The notes: a model not told the origin generated them from the sequence alone. Counted from the stretch's first letter, positions 7,689-17,248 are shown. The stretch is 39,370 bases of DNA from Caldovatus aquaticus (GCF_019458025.1 NZ_JAHZUY010000035.1:1-39370); one strand, 5' to 3'. Made by a program: numbers and translations.

Positions 7689-8507
7689 CTAGACCGCCTT
7701 GCCGCCCTTCGCGTCCCGCCTGCGCTGCGACCAGGACGCGAACAGGATCGAGAGCTCGTAGAGCAGGATCATCGGCACCGCGAGCCCCACCTGGCTGATG
7801 ACGTCGGGCGGCGTCAGGATCGCCGCCACCACGAACATCGCGACGATCGCGTAGCGCCGGCCCTTCTTCAGCGTCTCCACCTGCATCAGGCCGACGCGCA
7901 CCAGGAGGATCAGCAGCACCGGCAGCTGGAAGGCGATGCCGAAGGCGAGGATCAGCGCCATCACCAGGTCGAGGTACTCGTTGACCTTGGCCTCGAGCTG
8001 GATCGGCAGGCCGCCGGCCCCGGCCGGCGTCTCGAAGCTGATGAAGAACTTCCAGGCGAGCGGGAAGATGAAGTAGTAGGCGAGCGCCGCGCCCATCACG
8101 AACAGGATCGGCGACATGACCAGGAAGGGGCGGATCGCGCGCTTCTCGCTCCGGTAGAGGCCCGGCGCGATGAACAGCCAGAGCTGCGTCGCCCACATCG
8201 GGAAGCTGAAGAACACGGCGCCGAAGAAGGCGACCTTCAGGTAGGTGAAGAACGCCTCGTACAACGCGGTGTAGATCATCCGCCGGTCGCCGCCGCCGTG
8301 GGCGGCGAGGATCTCGGCCAGCGGCCGGGCGAGGAAGCCGTAGATCTGCTGCGAGAAGTAGTAGCAGGCGAGGAAGGCGACCGCGAATGCCCCGAGCGAC
8401 CACAGGAGCCGCTGGCGCAGCTCCATCAGGTGGTCGATCAACGGCATCGGCTTGTCGTCGATCGGATCGTCTTCTTCCTCGGGGCGGTTGATGTCGTCGC
8501 GCGGCAC
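7689..8507 (-). CDS. tatC: twin-arginine translocase subunit TatC
   Basis: Polytopic inner-membrane core of the Tat pathway, which with TatB binds twin-arginine signal peptides and exports folded, often cofactor-loaded proteins. The 272-residue product shows the TatC order of six hydrophobic segments. Landmarks are [17 protein letters not shown] at the first loop/helix (the conserved HL.ELR motif), [32 protein letters not shown]-type segment [16 protein letters not shown], and [16 protein letters not shown] with [23 protein letters not shown]. The N-terminal tail before helix 1 is very acidic ([12 protein letters not shown]). It starts 12 bases after the tatB stop. Likely clients in this window include the molybdenum sulfite dehydrogenase at 33962. 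Intact. Confidence 0.97.
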   Translation of the reverse strand: MPRDDINRPEEEDDPIDDKPMPLIDHLMELRQRLLWSLGAFAVAFLACYYFSQQIYGFLARPLAEILAAHGGGDRRMIYTALYEAFFTYLKVAFFGAVFFSFPMWATQLWLFIAPGLYRSEKRAIRPFLVMSPILFVMGAALAYYFIFPLAWKFFISFETPAGAGGLPIQLEAKVNEYLDLVMALILAFGIAFQLPVLLILLVRVGLMQVETLKKGRRYAIVAMFVVAAILTPPDVISQVGLAVPMILLYELSILFASWSQRRRDAKGGKAV

Positions 8508-8519
8508 GGCGCTGGCGCC

Positions 8520-8946
8520 TCAGATCGTCGTTCGGGGGTGGGGCGGCGGCGCCGCGGGTCCGGGCGAAGGCTCGCGCGGCGCGGCAGCCTCCGGCGCCGT
8601 CTCCTCGGCGCGCGCCACCTCGGGCGGAATGAAGGCGGGAGGTCCGGGCGGCGCGGAGCGGATCCTCCTCGAAGGTCCGGCGCAGCGTGCCGTCGGCGTC
8701 CACCGTCCGCTCGATCTCGCCCTTGAAGTCGAAGTTGCGGATCTGGTTGATCTGCTCGCGCACCTCGTCGAGCTTCGCCTCGCGGACCATCTCGTCCACG
8801 TGGGTCTGGAACTCCGCGGCCATGCGGCGGAGCTTCTGGATGCCCCGGGCGAGGCCGCGGATCGCCTCGGGCAGGTCCTTCGGCCCGATGACGACCAGCG
8901 CCACCACGGCGATCAACGCGATCTCGGACCAGGCGAGGTCGAACAT
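8520..8946 (-). pseudogene. tatB: Sec-independent translocase TatB, apparent +1 frameshift
   Basis: From the ATG at 8946 the reading begins [20 protein letters not shown], the TatB/Hcf106 membrane helix. It continues [20 protein letters not shown] as the amphipathic helix and then the charged domain ending [10 protein letters not shown]. Immediately after (about 8641-8661) the original frame turns into Arg-rich nonsense and would run on through tatC. One base further over, the frame reads [20 protein letters not shown], then [20 protein letters not shown] and TGA at 8520-8522. That is a typical proline-rich TatB tail ending 12 bases before tatC. So one extra base (or two missing) lies in a GC run. 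TatB works with TatC as signal-peptide receptor, and the helix and amphipathic parts are complete before the shift. A sequencing error is quite possible; if real, the protein would have an altered tail. Confidence 0.8.
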
Positions 8947-9028
8947 GCTGTCCCTGCGAAAGCCCCCGGGCGAGGGGCGCTGCGGCCCCCGTTAGCAGGA
9001 AGCCGCTCCCCCGCCAATCCAGCCCTAT

Positions 9029-10087
9029 CTAGGTAGTCTCGGGCGGAAAGACGAAGGCGCGCTCGGGATCGAGCCCGACCGTCACGCGCTGTCCCCGCTC
9101 GAGCGCCGCGCCAGGGCCGAGCCGGGCGTGCAGGTGGATCAGCCCGCCCGCCCCGTCGGCGAGCGTCAGGTGGACCAGGGTGGTGGCGCCGAGCAGGCGG
9201 CAGGCCTCCACCGCCGCGGTCGGCGCCGCCCCCGCGGCGGCGGCGCCGAGCCGGATGCCCTCCGGCCGGACCAGGACCTCGACCGGCGCGCCCTCGGCGA
9301 AGCCGGGCGCCGCGACCGGGCCGAGCGGCGTCGGCGCCGCGCCGGCGACGACCCGGCTGGGCAGCCGGTTCACCTCGCCGAGGAAGGTCGCCACGAACCG
9401 GTCCGCCGGGTGCAGGTAGAGCTCGGTCGGCGTGCCGGCCTGCACGATCACGCCGTCGCGCATCAGGGCGATGCGGTCGCCCATGAACATCGCCTCCTCC
9501 GCGTCGTGGGTGACGAGGAGGGTGGCGATCCCGGCGGTCTGCAGCACGTGCAGCGTGTCGTCCCGCACCTGCTCGCGCAGCCTGGCGTCGAGCGAGGCGA
9601 AGGCCTCGTCGAGCAGCAGCACGGCCGGGCGGGGGGCGAGGGCGCGCGCCAGCGCCACCCGCTGCTGCTGGCCGCCGGAGAGCTGGTGCGGGTAGGCCTT
9701 CTCGTAGGTCTCGAGGCCGACCCGGGCGAGCGCGTCCATCACCCGCCAGAACCGCTCGCCGCGGGGGACGAAGCGCAGGCCGAAGGCGACGTTCTCGGCC
9801 ACCGTGAGGTGCGGGAACAGGGCGTAGTCCTGGAAGACGAAGCCGACATGGCGCTGCTCGGGCGGCACCTCGCGCCCCGGCTCGGCGATCACCCGCCCGT
9901 CCAGCTCCAGCCGCCCCGCCTGCAGCGGCTCGAGCCCGGCGGCGAGGCGCAGCAGCGTGGTCTTGCCGCAGCCGGAGGGGCCGAGCAGGCAGACGATCTC
10001 GCCCTTGGCGACCTCGAGGTCGATGCCGCGCAGCACCTCGCCCCGTCCCGGATAGGCGTGGCGGACGGCAGTGAAGCGGAGCGTCAC
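9029..10087 (-). CDS. ABC transporter ATP-binding protein (FbpC/PotA-like)
   Basis: A 352-residue ATPase of the iron(III)/spermidine/putrescine import class. Walker A is GPSGCGKTT (about residues 36-44), the Q-loop is in VFQDYALFPHLTVAENVAFGL, the signature is LSGGQQQRVALARAL, Walker B is AVLLLDEAFASLD and the H-loop is in LLVTHDAEEAM. A TOBE-type regulatory domain fills the last 110 residues (VEVLVRPEGIRLG..., ending RAFVFPPETT). The GTG at 10087 overlaps the scpB stop by four bases (GTGA), implying translational coupling; a longer upstream frame is only the antisense of scpB. No permease or binding-protein gene is present, so the substrate (Fe3+ is commonest for this subtype) is uncertain. 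It occupies the position between scpB and tatB where tatA is usual in related bacteria. Confidence 0.9.
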   Translation of the reverse strand: MTLRFTAVRHAYPGRGEVLRGIDLEVAKGEIVCLLGPSGCGKTTLLRLAAGLEPLQAGRLELDGRVIAEPGREVPPEQRHVGFVFQDYALFPHLTVAENVAFGLRFVPRGERFWRVMDALARVGLETYEKAYPHQLSGGQQQRVALARALAPRPAVLLLDEAFASLDARLREQVRDDTLHVLQTAGIATLLVTHDAEEAMFMGDRIALMRDGVIVQAGTPTELYLHPADRFVATFLGEVNRLPSRVVAGAAPTPLGPVAAPGFAEGAPVEVLVRPEGIRLGAAAAGAAPTAAVEACRLLGATTLVHLTLADGAGGLIHLHARLGPGAALERGQRVTVGLDPERAFVFPPETT

Positions 10088-10899
10088 GGCGCGGAGGAGG
10101 CGGCGCCGGGCGCGGCGGGCGGCGTGCCGGGGACGGGCAGCGGCAGCGCCGGCCCCTCGGGCGCCACCAGGTCCTCGCGCCGGGGCAGGTCCTTCAGGGA
10201 TTTCAGGCCGAACTGCTCGAGGAAGCGCGGCGTCGTGCCCCACAGGGTCGGGCGGCCCGGCGCCTCCTTCCTGCCGCGCGGGGCGATCAGGCCGAGTTCG
10301 AGCAGCGCCTCGAGCGTCGCCTGGGCGAGCGCGGCGCCGCGGATCTCCTCGATCTCGCCGCGGGTGCAGGGCTGGTGGTAGGCGATCACCGCGAGCGCCT
10401 CCATCGCCGCGCGCGGCAGGCGGCGCGGCGCCTCCACCACCGTGGTCAGGCGCGGGGCGAGGTCGGCGGCGGTGCGGAAGGCGAAGCCGCCGGCGACCTC
10501 GACCAGCTCGACGCCGCGCCCGGCGTAGCGGGCGGCGAGTTCGGCCAGCACGGCGGCGGCCTCGACGCCCGCGGGCAGGGCCGGCTGCAGGCGCGCCGGG
10601 GGCACCGGCCTGTCGGAGGCGAACAGGACGGCCTCGGCGATGCGGAGCGCCTCCTCGAGCAGGGCGGGGGCGGCCGCCGGCGGCGCGGCGGACGCCGGGC
10701 CGGGGAGGGCCGCCTCGCAGACGCCGCCCGCGGCGCCGGCGACGCCGGGCCGGTCGCCGTCCGTGCCCGTCGGCAGGGTCGCGCCGCCGGGAGGGTGCTC
10801 CCCGGCCGCCTCTCCCGCCCCGTCGCGGAGGGCCGGCGCGGCGGCGGGCACCGCGCCCTCCGCCCCTGCGCCGGCCGTCGTCTCATGCCGCTCGGACAT
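10084..10899 (-). CDS. scpB: segregation and condensation protein ScpB
   Basis: Cytoplasmic kite subunit of the Smc-ScpAB condensin that organises and segregates the chromosome. The 271-residue product begins with about 75 residues of Ala/Gly/Pro-rich, probably disordered sequence. Two winged-helix domains follow. The first covers LLEEALRIAEAVLFASDRPVPPARL to GGFAFRTAADLAPRL. The second covers PRAAMEALAVIAYHQPCTRGEIEEIRG to LGLIAPRGRKEAPGRPTLWGTT, then the family-typical FLEQFGLKSLKDLP. The AYHQPxTRxEIEEIRG and GRPxLWGTT strings are ScpB signatures. The ATG at 10899 lies 17 bases inside scpA, and the stop overlaps the ABC ATPase start, so the three are translationally coupled. A longer upstream frame is discarded as antisense to scpA. 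Confidence 0.94.
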   Translation of the reverse strand: MSERHETTAGAGAEGAVPAAAPALRDGAGEAAGEHPPGGATLPTGTDGDRPGVAGAAGGVCEAALPGPASAAPPAAAPALLEEALRIAEAVLFASDRPVPPARLQPALPAGVEAAAVLAELAARYAGRGVELVEVAGGFAFRTAADLAPRLTTVVEAPRRLPRAAMEALAVIAYHQPCTRGEIEEIRGAALAQATLEALLELGLIAPRGRKEAPGRPTLWGTTPRFLEQFGLKSLKDLPRREDLVAPEGPALPLPVPGTPPAAPGAASSAP

Positions 10900-11683
10900 C
10901 CCGTGCCTGCTCTTCCTCCGCGCGGCGGGCGCGCAGGAGGATCGGGCCGAAGGCCCGCTCCTGGCGCAGCTCCACCGCGCCGCCACGGGCCATCTCCAAG
11001 CCCGCGATGAGCGTGCTGGCAAGGGCCGCCCGGCGCTCGACCGGGTCCATCAGCCCCTCGGGCAGGAAGCGCTGCAGCACCGCCCAGGAGGGCATCGCGC
11101 CGAGCAGGCGGGAGAGCCGCGCCAGCGCCTCCTGCACGGTCCAGAGGCGGCGCGGCTTGGGCCGGTAGGGCCGCTTCGCCGCCGCGCGCCGCCGCGCCGC
11201 GACATAGGCCTGGAGCAGCGCCGGCAGGTCGGCGGCGAGGCCGGAGCGGTCCTCCACCGTGAGCGACTCCGGCGCCCCGCGGGCGAAGACGTCGAGGCCG
11301 AGGGCCGGCCGCGCGCCAAGCCAGCGCGCGGCGGCGCGGATCGCCTCCAGCTCGGCCAGGCGGCCGGCGAGGGCGCCGGCCAGGGCCTCGGCATCCTCCT
11401 CGCCCTCGGCCGCCTCCTCGGGCGGCAGCAGCAGGCGGGACTTCAGCCAGGCGAGCCAGGCCGCCATCACCAGCCAGTCGGCGGCGAGCTCGAGCCGGAG
11501 GCCGCGCGCCGCCTCCAGCACCGCGAGATACTGGTCCACCAGCGCCACGATCGAGATGCGCGCCATGTCCACCTTCTGCGCGCGGGCGAGCTCGAGCAGC
11601 AGGTCGAGCGGCCCCTCGAAGCCGTCGAGGCGCAGGTGCAGCGAATGCGGCGCGGCGCCGGCGCGGGCGGCGGGGTCGGTCAT
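10883..11683 (-). CDS. scpA: segregation and condensation protein ScpA
   Basis: The kleisin subunit that bridges the Smc heads and binds ScpB. The 266-residue product has the conserved N-terminal kleisin helix HLRLDGFEGPLDLLLELARAQKVDMARISIVALVDQYL (about residues 14-50), then LAADWLVMAAWLAWLKSRLLLP. A long acidic linker (EEAAEGEEDAEAL) and the C-terminal winged helix region follow (SWAVLQRFLPEG, RAALASTLIAGLEMARGGAVELRQERAFGPILLR). The last segment is the Smc-head-binding domain. The ATG at 11683 overlaps the TGA of the upstream M50 protease gene (ATGA), supporting both the start and the coupling. Confidence 0.95.
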   Translation of the reverse strand: MTDPAARAGAAPHSLHLRLDGFEGPLDLLLELARAQKVDMARISIVALVDQYLAVLEAARGLRLELAADWLVMAAWLAWLKSRLLLPPEEAAEGEEDAEALAGALAGRLAELEAIRAAARWLGARPALGLDVFARGAPESLTVEDRSGLAADLPALLQAYVAARRRAAAKRPYRPKPRRLWTVQEALARLSRLLGAMPSWAVLQRFLPEGLMDPVERRAALASTLIAGLEMARGGAVELRQERAFGPILLRARRAEEEQARDVRAA

Positions 11684-12396
11684 GGCGGGCCGGAGGGGCT
11701 GGGGAGCAGGACGAGGCGCAGCAGCGGGCTGGCCAGGTTCCGCAGGAACCAGCCCAGCGGGTCGAAGCCGCGGACGGCCTGCGGCAGCAGGAAGAAGACG
11801 ACGAGGACGAGGAGGAGGCCGGCCCGCTCCAGCGAGAGATAGCGGATCGCCATCCCCAGCGGCATCGCCCAGGCGACGATGCGGCTGCCGTCGAGCGGCG
11901 GGATCGGGATCAGGTTGAAGAGGCCGAGCACGAGGTTGGCGACGACGAAGGAGATCAGGAAGGCGAGCAGCAGCTCGGGCGCCCAGGCCGGCACCGCCGG
12001 CCCGACCGGCAGCAGCCCCGTCGCCCGCCCAAGGAGGAAAGCGAGCAGCACCAGCGCGAAGTTCATCCCCGGCCCCGCCGCGGCGACGAGCGCCATGCCG
12101 GCGCGCGGGCTGCGGAAGCGGAGGACATCGACCGGCACCGGCTTCGCCCAGCCGAAGACGAAGCCGACCTCGCCCCTGGCGAGAAGCTGGCCGAGCACCA
12201 GCAGCCCCGGCACCAGGATCGTCCCCACCGCGTCCACGTGGCGGATCGGGTTGAGGCTGAGCCGTCCCCGCCGCCGCGCCGTGTCGTCGCCGAGCGCGAG
12301 CGCGGCGTAGCCGTGCGCGGCCTCGTGCAGCGTGATGGCGAGCACCGCGGCGGCCACCGCGACCGCGAGCTCGGGCAGCCAGTCGGGCAGGATCAC
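11680..12396 (-). CDS. site-2 protease family (M50) membrane metalloprotease
   Basis: A 238-residue integral membrane zinc protease of the short M50 type (SpoIVFB/Rip-like without PDZ). The zinc motif HEAAH is in AVLAITLHEAAHGYAALALG (about residues 23-27). The second metal-ligand motif is in LFNLIPIPPLDGSRIV near residues 165-180, the family's N-x-x-P-x-x-x-LDG box. Between them are RRGRLSLNPIRHVDAVGTILVP and GWAKPVPVDVLRFRSPRAGMALVAAAGP, both typical. About five hydrophobic segments are seen. GTG at 12396 overlaps the nagZ stop (GTGA), and the stop overlaps the scpA start (ATGA). The natural substrate is unknown. Genes of this family beside scpAB are common in alphaproteobacteria. Confidence 0.92.
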   Translation of the reverse strand: MILPDWLPELAVAVAAAVLAITLHEAAHGYAALALGDDTARRRGRLSLNPIRHVDAVGTILVPGLLVLGQLLARGEVGFVFGWAKPVPVDVLRFRSPRAGMALVAAAGPGMNFALVLLAFLLGRATGLLPVGPAVPAWAPELLLAFLISFVVANLVLGLFNLIPIPPLDGSRIVAWAMPLGMAIRYLSLERAGLLLVLVVFFLLPQAVRGFDPLGWFLRNLASPLLRLVLLPSPSGPP

Positions 12397-13466
12397 GCGC
12401 TCCCGTCCGCATGGGCGGTCGGGTCCGTGGCCGCCTCGGCCGGCGGCGCGGCCGGCGCCGGAGCGGCGAGCCAGCCGTCGCGCAGCGCGCGGAGCACGAC
12501 CGGGTCGAGGGGCAGGCGCGCGGCCTCGGCCACCGCCTCGCGCGAGGCCGCGAGGCGCTCGGCCGCGGCGTCGCTCAGCACCGGGCAGGCGGCGAGCAGC
12601 GCGGCGGTGTCCGCCAGCCGGCCGGTGCAGTGCAGGGCGACGTCGCAGCCGGCGGCGAGGGCGGCGCGCGCCAGCTCCCCCGGCGGGCCGGAGAGCGCGC
12701 CCATGGCGAGGTCGTCGCTGATCAGCACGCCGTGGAAGCCGATCTCGCCGCGGATGATGTCGCCGATGACGCGCGGCGAGAGGGTGGCGCAGCGTTCGGC
12801 GTCGATGGCCGGGTAGAGGATGTGCGCCGTCATCGCCCACACCCCCGGCGATTCGGCGAGCGCGGCGAAGGGGAGCAGGTCGTCGGCGAGGGTGCCGCGG
12901 TCGGCGCCGACGCGGGGCAGCTCCCGGTGGCTGTCGGCCAGCGCCCGTCCGTGGCCGGGGATGTGCTTCAGCACCGGGGTGCAGCCGGCGGCGCGCAGCC
13001 CGGCGACGAAGGCGCGGCCGAGCCGCACCACCTCCGCCGGATCGGCGGAGAAGGCGCGGTCGCCGATCACGGAATGGGCGTCCGGCAGGCGCAGGTCGAG
13101 CACCGGGGCGCAGACCACGTCTATGCCCGCCGCGGCGCAGTCGAGGCCGATGAGCGAGGCGTGGGCGCGCACCACCGCCGCCGGCGCCCGCTCGAAGGCG
13201 GCGGCGGGCGGATGGGGGCGCCAGTGCGGCGGGCGCAGCCGCGCCACCCGGCCGCCCTCCTGGTCCGCCAGGATCGGCGTCTCGGGGCCGAGCAGCTCGC
13301 GCAGCCGCGCCGTCAGGGCGGAGAGCTGCGGCGGGTCCTGGATGTTGCGCGCGAACAGGATCACGCCGAGCGGCGGCGTGCGCCGGAACAGCAGGATCTC
13401 CTCGTCGGTGAGCGCCGGGCCGGCGATGCCGACGATAGCGGCGCGAGGGGCCGGGGGCGCGCGCAT
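12393..13466 (-). CDS. nagZ: beta-N-acetylhexosaminidase NagZ
   Basis: Cytoplasmic glycoside hydrolase family 3 enzyme that removes GlcNAc from anhydro-muropeptides during peptidoglycan recycling. The 357-residue product has LGVILFARNIQDPPQL, ILADQEGGRVARLR, AGIDVVCAPVLDL, then the catalytic loop KHIPGHGRALADSHRELPRV (the Asp-His dyad region that donates the proton). VWAMTAHILYPAIDA and GVLISDDLAMGAL follow; the latter holds the catalytic Asp nucleophile in SDDL. A C-terminal Ala/Pro tail of about 25 residues is extra. The ATG at 13466 is preferred; a longer frame runs back into the SPOR gene but is antisense-like. The upstream gene also has a peptidoglycan-binding SPOR domain, so the two form a cell-wall pair. 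Confidence 0.94.
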   Translation of the reverse strand: MRAPPAPRAAIVGIAGPALTDEEILLFRRTPPLGVILFARNIQDPPQLSALTARLRELLGPETPILADQEGGRVARLRPPHWRPHPPAAAFERAPAAVVRAHASLIGLDCAAAGIDVVCAPVLDLRLPDAHSVIGDRAFSADPAEVVRLGRAFVAGLRAAGCTPVLKHIPGHGRALADSHRELPRVGADRGTLADDLLPFAALAESPGVWAMTAHILYPAIDAERCATLSPRVIGDIIRGEIGFHGVLISDDLAMGALSGPPGELARAALAAGCDVALHCTGRLADTAALLAACPVLSDAAAERLAASREAVAEAARLPLDPVVLRALRDGWLAAPAPAAPPAEAATDPTAHADGSA

Positions 13467-13479
13467 GGCCAGGGCGGCC

Positions 13480-14283
13480 CTACCCGCCCGCCACGGCGCA
13501 GGCGGCGCCGCGGCCGCGCGCCTGCTCGCAGAAGGCGCGGGCGGCGGCGGGATCGGCGAAGCCGCCGATGCGCAGCCGCCACAGCGGCGGCGCGCCCTCG
13601 CCGCGCTCGAGGCGGAGGATCTGCGGGCGGAAGGCTCCGAGCAGGTCCGGCATGCGGCGCATGAGTCGCTCCCATTCCGCGCGCGCCGCCTCCTCCGAGG
13701 CAAGGGCGCCGAGCTGCACCTGCACCCGGCCGCCCGGGGCCGGCGCGAAGCCGCTGGCGGCGGCCGCCGCGGGCGGCGGGGGCGCGGCCGGCGGGGATGC
13801 TCCCGCCGCCGTGGCCGCCGCGCCGCCCGGCGCGGGCGCCGTCGCGCGGTCCGGCGCCGGCTCGCCCCCGGCGGCGGGGTCCGCCTCGCCCGGGGCGCGC
13901 CGTGCCGTCGGCGCCATCACCGCCGGGGGCGGCGCGATCTGGGCCCGCAACTGGTCGAGCGCCGGGCGCTCCGGCTCCGGGGCGAGCCGGACCTCCCCGG
14001 ACGGACGCACGCGCTCGACCGCGCTGCGGTCGTAGATGAACTCGTCCTGGTAGGCGACGCGCAGCCCGCCCGGGTCGCGCGGCCGGACCTTGACCGGCCG
14101 CGGGTCGGGCTCGATCACCGGCACGGTCTCCGGCCCGCCCAGGCCGAGACGCGACGCGCCCCACCAGGCCGCGCCCCCCAGGGCGAACACCGCCGCCACG
14201 CCGCCGGCGATCGCCAGCAGGCGCCAGGAGGGTCCGTCCTCCGGCGGACGGACGCGATAGGACGGGACAACGGCGTCGTTCAC
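13480..14283 (-). CDS. SPOR domain-containing envelope protein
   Basis: A 267-residue bitopic inner-membrane protein. It has a short cytoplasmic tail, one transmembrane helix ([21 protein letters not shown], about residues 20-40), and a long periplasmic linker rich in Pro/Ala. The C-terminal SPOR domain from about residue 190 reads [31 protein letters not shown], ending [33 protein letters not shown] domains bind glycan strands lacking stem peptides, often at the division septum, so a role in division or cell-wall remodelling is likely. The GTG at 14283 overlaps the argS stop (GTGA), with GAGGAG just upstream as ribosome site. It stands directly upstream of nagZ. Confidence 0.92.
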   Translation of the reverse strand: MNDAVVPSYRVRPPEDGPSWRLLAIAGGVAAVFALGGAAWWGASRLGLGGPETVPVIEPDPRPVKVRPRDPGGLRVAYQDEFIYDRSAVERVRPSGEVRLAPEPERPALDQLRAQIAPPPAVMAPTARRAPGEADPAAGGEPAPDRATAPAPGGAAATAAGASPPAAPPPPAAAAASGFAPAPGGRVQVQLGALASEEAARAEWERLMRRMPDLLGAFRPQILRLERGEGAPPLWRLRIGGFADPAAARAFCEQARGRGAACAVAGG

Positions 14284-16085
14284 CGCATCTCCTCGACCGG
14301 CGTCACCCCCATCACCGCGAGGCCCGAGCGGATGACCCCCGCCGTCGCCGCCACCAGCGCCAGCCGCGCCCGCGTGGCCTCCGGCTCGTCCGCCCGCAGG
14401 AAGCGCAACGTCGAGTCGTCACGCCCCCTGTTCCACAATACATGAAAATCGCCGGCCAAGTCATGGAGAAAGAATGCGATCCGGTGTGGCTCCCGGGCCA
14501 CGGCGGCGGCCTCCACCACCCGCGGCCAGGACACCAGGCGGCGGACCAGGGCGAGCTCCGCCGGATCGGTCAGGCGGTCGAGCGGCGCGTCCGCCAGCGC
14601 CGCCGGGGGCGGATCGCCCGCCTGGCGCAGCACCGAGCGGCAGCGGGCATGCGCGTACTGCACGTAGAACACGGGGTTGTCGCGCGACTGCTCGACCACC
14701 TTGTCGAGATCGAACTCCATCTGCGCGTCGGCCTTGCGCGTCAGCATGGTGAAGCGCACGGCGTCCTTGCCGACCTCCTCGATCAGGTCGCGCAGCGTGA
14801 CGTAGGTGCCGGCGCGCTTGCTCATGCGCACGGGCTGGCCGCCCTTCAGGACGTGCACGATCTGCGTAAGCACCACCTCGAGCGTCACCTTGCCGTCGGA
14901 GAGCGCCTGCACCGCCGCCTGCATGCGCTTGACGTAGCCGGCGTGGTCCGCCCCCCAGACGTGGATCAGCACCTGGTGGCCGCGCTCGATCTTGTGGAGG
15001 TGGTTGGCGATGTCGTTGGCGAAGTAGGTGCCGGAGCCGTCGGACTTGCGCAGGGGCCGGTCCACCTCGTCGCCGAACAGCGTGGCGCGGAACAGCTCCT
15101 GCTCGCGCGGCTCCCAGTCCTCGGGGATCCTGCCCTTCGGCGGCTCCAGCACGCCGCGGTAGATCAGGCCCTTGGCCGCGAGCAGCGCCTCCGCCCGCTC
15201 GAGCGCCCCGGATTCGATCAGCGCGCGCTCGCTGACGAAGACGTCGTGGCGCACGCCGAGCGCCTCGAGGTCCTCGCGGATCTGCGCCATCATGGCGTCC
15301 ACGGTGAAGTCGCGCACGATGTCGAACCACACCGCCGGGCCGGCGGGCATCGCGCCCTCGTCGGCGAGCCCCGCGCCGTAGCGGGCCTTCAGCGCCTCGC
15401 CGATCGGGATCAGGTACTCGCCGCGGTACTGCAGCCCGCCCGGGACGAGGCGGGCGTACTCCTCCTCGGTGAGCGGCGTGCCGATCGCCTGCAGGTAGCG
15501 CCAGTAGGCGGCGTAGGCGAGCGCCTGCACCTGCGCCCCGGCGTCGTTGATGTAGTACTCCTTGGTGACGCGCCATCCGGCCTTGATCAGCAGGTTCGCC
15601 AGCGCGTCGCCGACCACCGCGCCGCGGCAGTGGCCGACATGCATCGGCCCGGTCGGGTTGGCGGAGACGTACTCGACGTTGGCGCGCACGCCGGCGCCGA
15701 TGACGCAGTCGCCGTAGGCCTCGCCGGCGCGCAGGATCACCGGGATCTGGGCGCGCAGGAAGGATTCGCGCAGGCGCAGGTTGACGAAGCCGGGGCCCGC
15801 CGGCTCGGCGGCGGCGATCTCCGGCAGCGCGGCCAGGCGTTCGGCGAGCTGCGCGGCGAGCCTCTGCGGCGGCATCCGCGCCGGCTTCGCCGCCACCAGT
15901 GCGGCATTGGTCGCCATGTCGCCGTGCGCGGCCTCGCGCGGCGGCTCGACCTGCACGCGCGCCAGGACCTCGCCCGGCAGGTCGGGCAGCAGCGCGCGCA
16001 GCGTCGCCACGACGCTGTCGCGGACGGCGGCGAAGATGTTCTCGCGCGAGGCGGCGGCGGCGGCCGCGGTGCTGGTCGTCGTCAT
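14280..16085 (-). CDS. argS: arginine--tRNA ligase (ArgRS)
   Basis: Class I synthetase charging tRNA-Arg in the cytoplasm. The 601-residue product has the N-terminal Add-1 domain ([16 protein letters not shown] to [12 protein letters not shown]), the HIGH-type motif in [20 protein letters not shown] (about residues 130-149), and the KMSKS-type motif [24 protein letters not shown] anticodon-binding domain closes the protein ([14 protein letters not shown] ... [10 protein letters not shown] ... [14 protein letters not shown], the normal C-terminus). The ATG at 16085 precedes [18 protein letters not shown], a short Ala-rich leader. It begins 11 bases after the dgt stop and overlaps the SPOR gene at its end. 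Essential and intact. Confidence 0.97.
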   Translation of the reverse strand: MTTTSTAAAAAASRENIFAAVRDSVVATLRALLPDLPGEVLARVQVEPPREAAHGDMATNAALVAAKPARMPPQRLAAQLAERLAALPEIAAAEPAGPGFVNLRLRESFLRAQIPVILRAGEAYGDCVIGAGVRANVEYVSANPTGPMHVGHCRGAVVGDALANLLIKAGWRVTKEYYINDAGAQVQALAYAAYWRYLQAIGTPLTEEEYARLVPGGLQYRGEYLIPIGEALKARYGAGLADEGAMPAGPAVWFDIVRDFTVDAMMAQIREDLEALGVRHDVFVSERALIESGALERAEALLAAKGLIYRGVLEPPKGRIPEDWEPREQELFRATLFGDEVDRPLRKSDGSGTYFANDIANHLHKIERGHQVLIHVWGADHAGYVKRMQAAVQALSDGKVTLEVVLTQIVHVLKGGQPVRMSKRAGTYVTLRDLIEEVGKDAVRFTMLTRKADAQMEFDLDKVVEQSRDNPVFYVQYAHARCRSVLRQAGDPPPAALADAPLDRLTDPAELALVRRLVSWPRVVEAAAVAREPHRIAFFLHDLAGDFHVLWNRGRDDSTLRFLRADEPEATRARLALVAATAGVIRSGLAVMGVTPVEEMR

Positions 16086-16096
16086 CGGATGTCCAC

Positions 16097-17248
16097 TCAG
16101 CCCGGGATGTCCGGGTCGGTCATGCGCCGGTGCTCCTCCAGCGCGTAGCGGTCGGTCATGCCGGCGATGTAGTCGCACACCACCCGCGCCGCCTGCGGGC
16201 TGCCGGGCTCGCCGGCGCGGCGGCGCCACTCGGGGGGCAGCATCTGCGGCCCGCCGTGCAGCAGGCTGAACAGCACCTGCACCACGCGCTTCGACTTCGC
16301 CATGGTGCGGTTGACGCGCCAGTGGCGGTACATGCGGTGGAACAGGAACTCCCGCACCGCCTGGTTCCGCGCCACCATCGCGTCGGAGAAGGCCACCACC
16401 GGCATCCCGGCGGCGCGCACCGCATCCACGTCGCGCGGCGCGAGCGCGGCGAGGCGGCGGCGCGATTCGGCGACGACGTCGAGGACCATGCGGTTGATCA
16501 CGCGCCGGATCGTCTCGCTCGCCAGCCGCTCGGGCGGCGTGCCGGGCGGCGCCTCGGCCCGCGCCTCCTCCAGCGCCTCGCCCACCAGCGGCAGGCCCGC
16601 CGCCTCCTCGAGCGTGAACAGCCGCGCCCGCAGCCCGTCGTCGAGGTCGTGGTTGTTGTAGGCGATGTCGTCGGCGAGCGCCGCGACCTGCGCCTCGGCG
16701 CTGGCATGGGTCGCGAGGTCGAGCGGGTGGCGCCGGTCGTACTCGGCGATGTAGGGCGCCGGGCGGCGCAGCGGGCCGTTGTGCTTGGCGAGGCCCTCCA
16801 GCGTCTCCCAGGTCAGGTTGAGCCCGTCGAAGCCGGCGTAGCGCGTCTCCAGCGCGGTGACGACCCTGAGGCTCTGCGCGTTGTGGTCGAAGCCGCCATA
16901 GGGCTTCATCGCCGCGTTCAGCGCCTCCTCCCCGGCATGGCCGAAGGGCGGATGGCCGAGATCGTGGGCGAGCGCGAGCGCCTCCGCGAGGTCCTCGTCC
17001 AGCGCGAGCGCGCGCGCCAGCGAGCGGGCGATCTGCGCCACCTCGAGCGAGTGGGTCAGGCGGGTGCGGAAATGGTCGCCCTCGTGGAAGACGAAGACCT
17101 GCGTCTTGTACTGCAGGCGGCGGAAGGCGGCGGAGTGGATGATCCGGTCGCGGTCGCGCTGGAAGGGCGAGCGCGAGCCGTCGCCGGGCTCCGGATGGAG
17201 CCGCCCGCGCGAGGTCTCCGGCCGGACCGCGTAGGGAGCGAGGCGCAT
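16097..17248 (-). CDS. dgt: deoxyguanosinetriphosphate triphosphohydrolase-like protein
   Basis: HD-superfamily metalloenzyme that hydrolyses dNTPs to nucleosides and triphosphate (the dGTPase-like type 2 group, 383 residues). The N-terminus [23 protein letters not shown] is highly conserved. The HD residues are in [18 protein letters not shown] and [19 protein letters not shown] (HD pair in [11 protein letters not shown]), with the final metal-site Asp in [17 protein letters not shown]. The C-terminus ends [19 protein letters not shown], as in relatives. The ATG at 17248 starts [16 protein letters not shown]. This is the first gene of the long minus-strand operon and is divergent from the Fe-S carrier gene across 117 bases, where promoters for both should lie. 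Confidence 0.95.
   Translation of the reverse strand: MRLAPYAVRPETSRGRLHPEPGDGSRSPFQRDRDRIIHSAAFRRLQYKTQVFVFHEGDHFRTRLTHSLEVAQIARSLARALALDEDLAEALALAHDLGHPPFGHAGEEALNAAMKPYGGFDHNAQSLRVVTALETRYAGFDGLNLTWETLEGLAKHNGPLRRPAPYIAEYDRRHPLDLATHASAEAQVAALADDIAYNNHDLDDGLRARLFTLEEAAGLPLVGEALEEARAEAPPGTPPERLASETIRRVINRMVLDVVAESRRRLAALAPRDVDAVRAAGMPVVAFSDAMVARNQAVREFLFHRMYRHWRVNRTMAKSKRVVQVLFSLLHGGPQMLPPEWRRRAGEPGSPQAARVVCDYIAGMTDRYALEEHRRMTDPDIPG

Noticed and set aside
12411-13664. Long plus-strand open frames opposite nagZ and other genes
   Set aside because: High GC produces long antisense frames; these are Arg/Gly/Pro-rich, with no domains, and lie opposite recognised conserved proteins.
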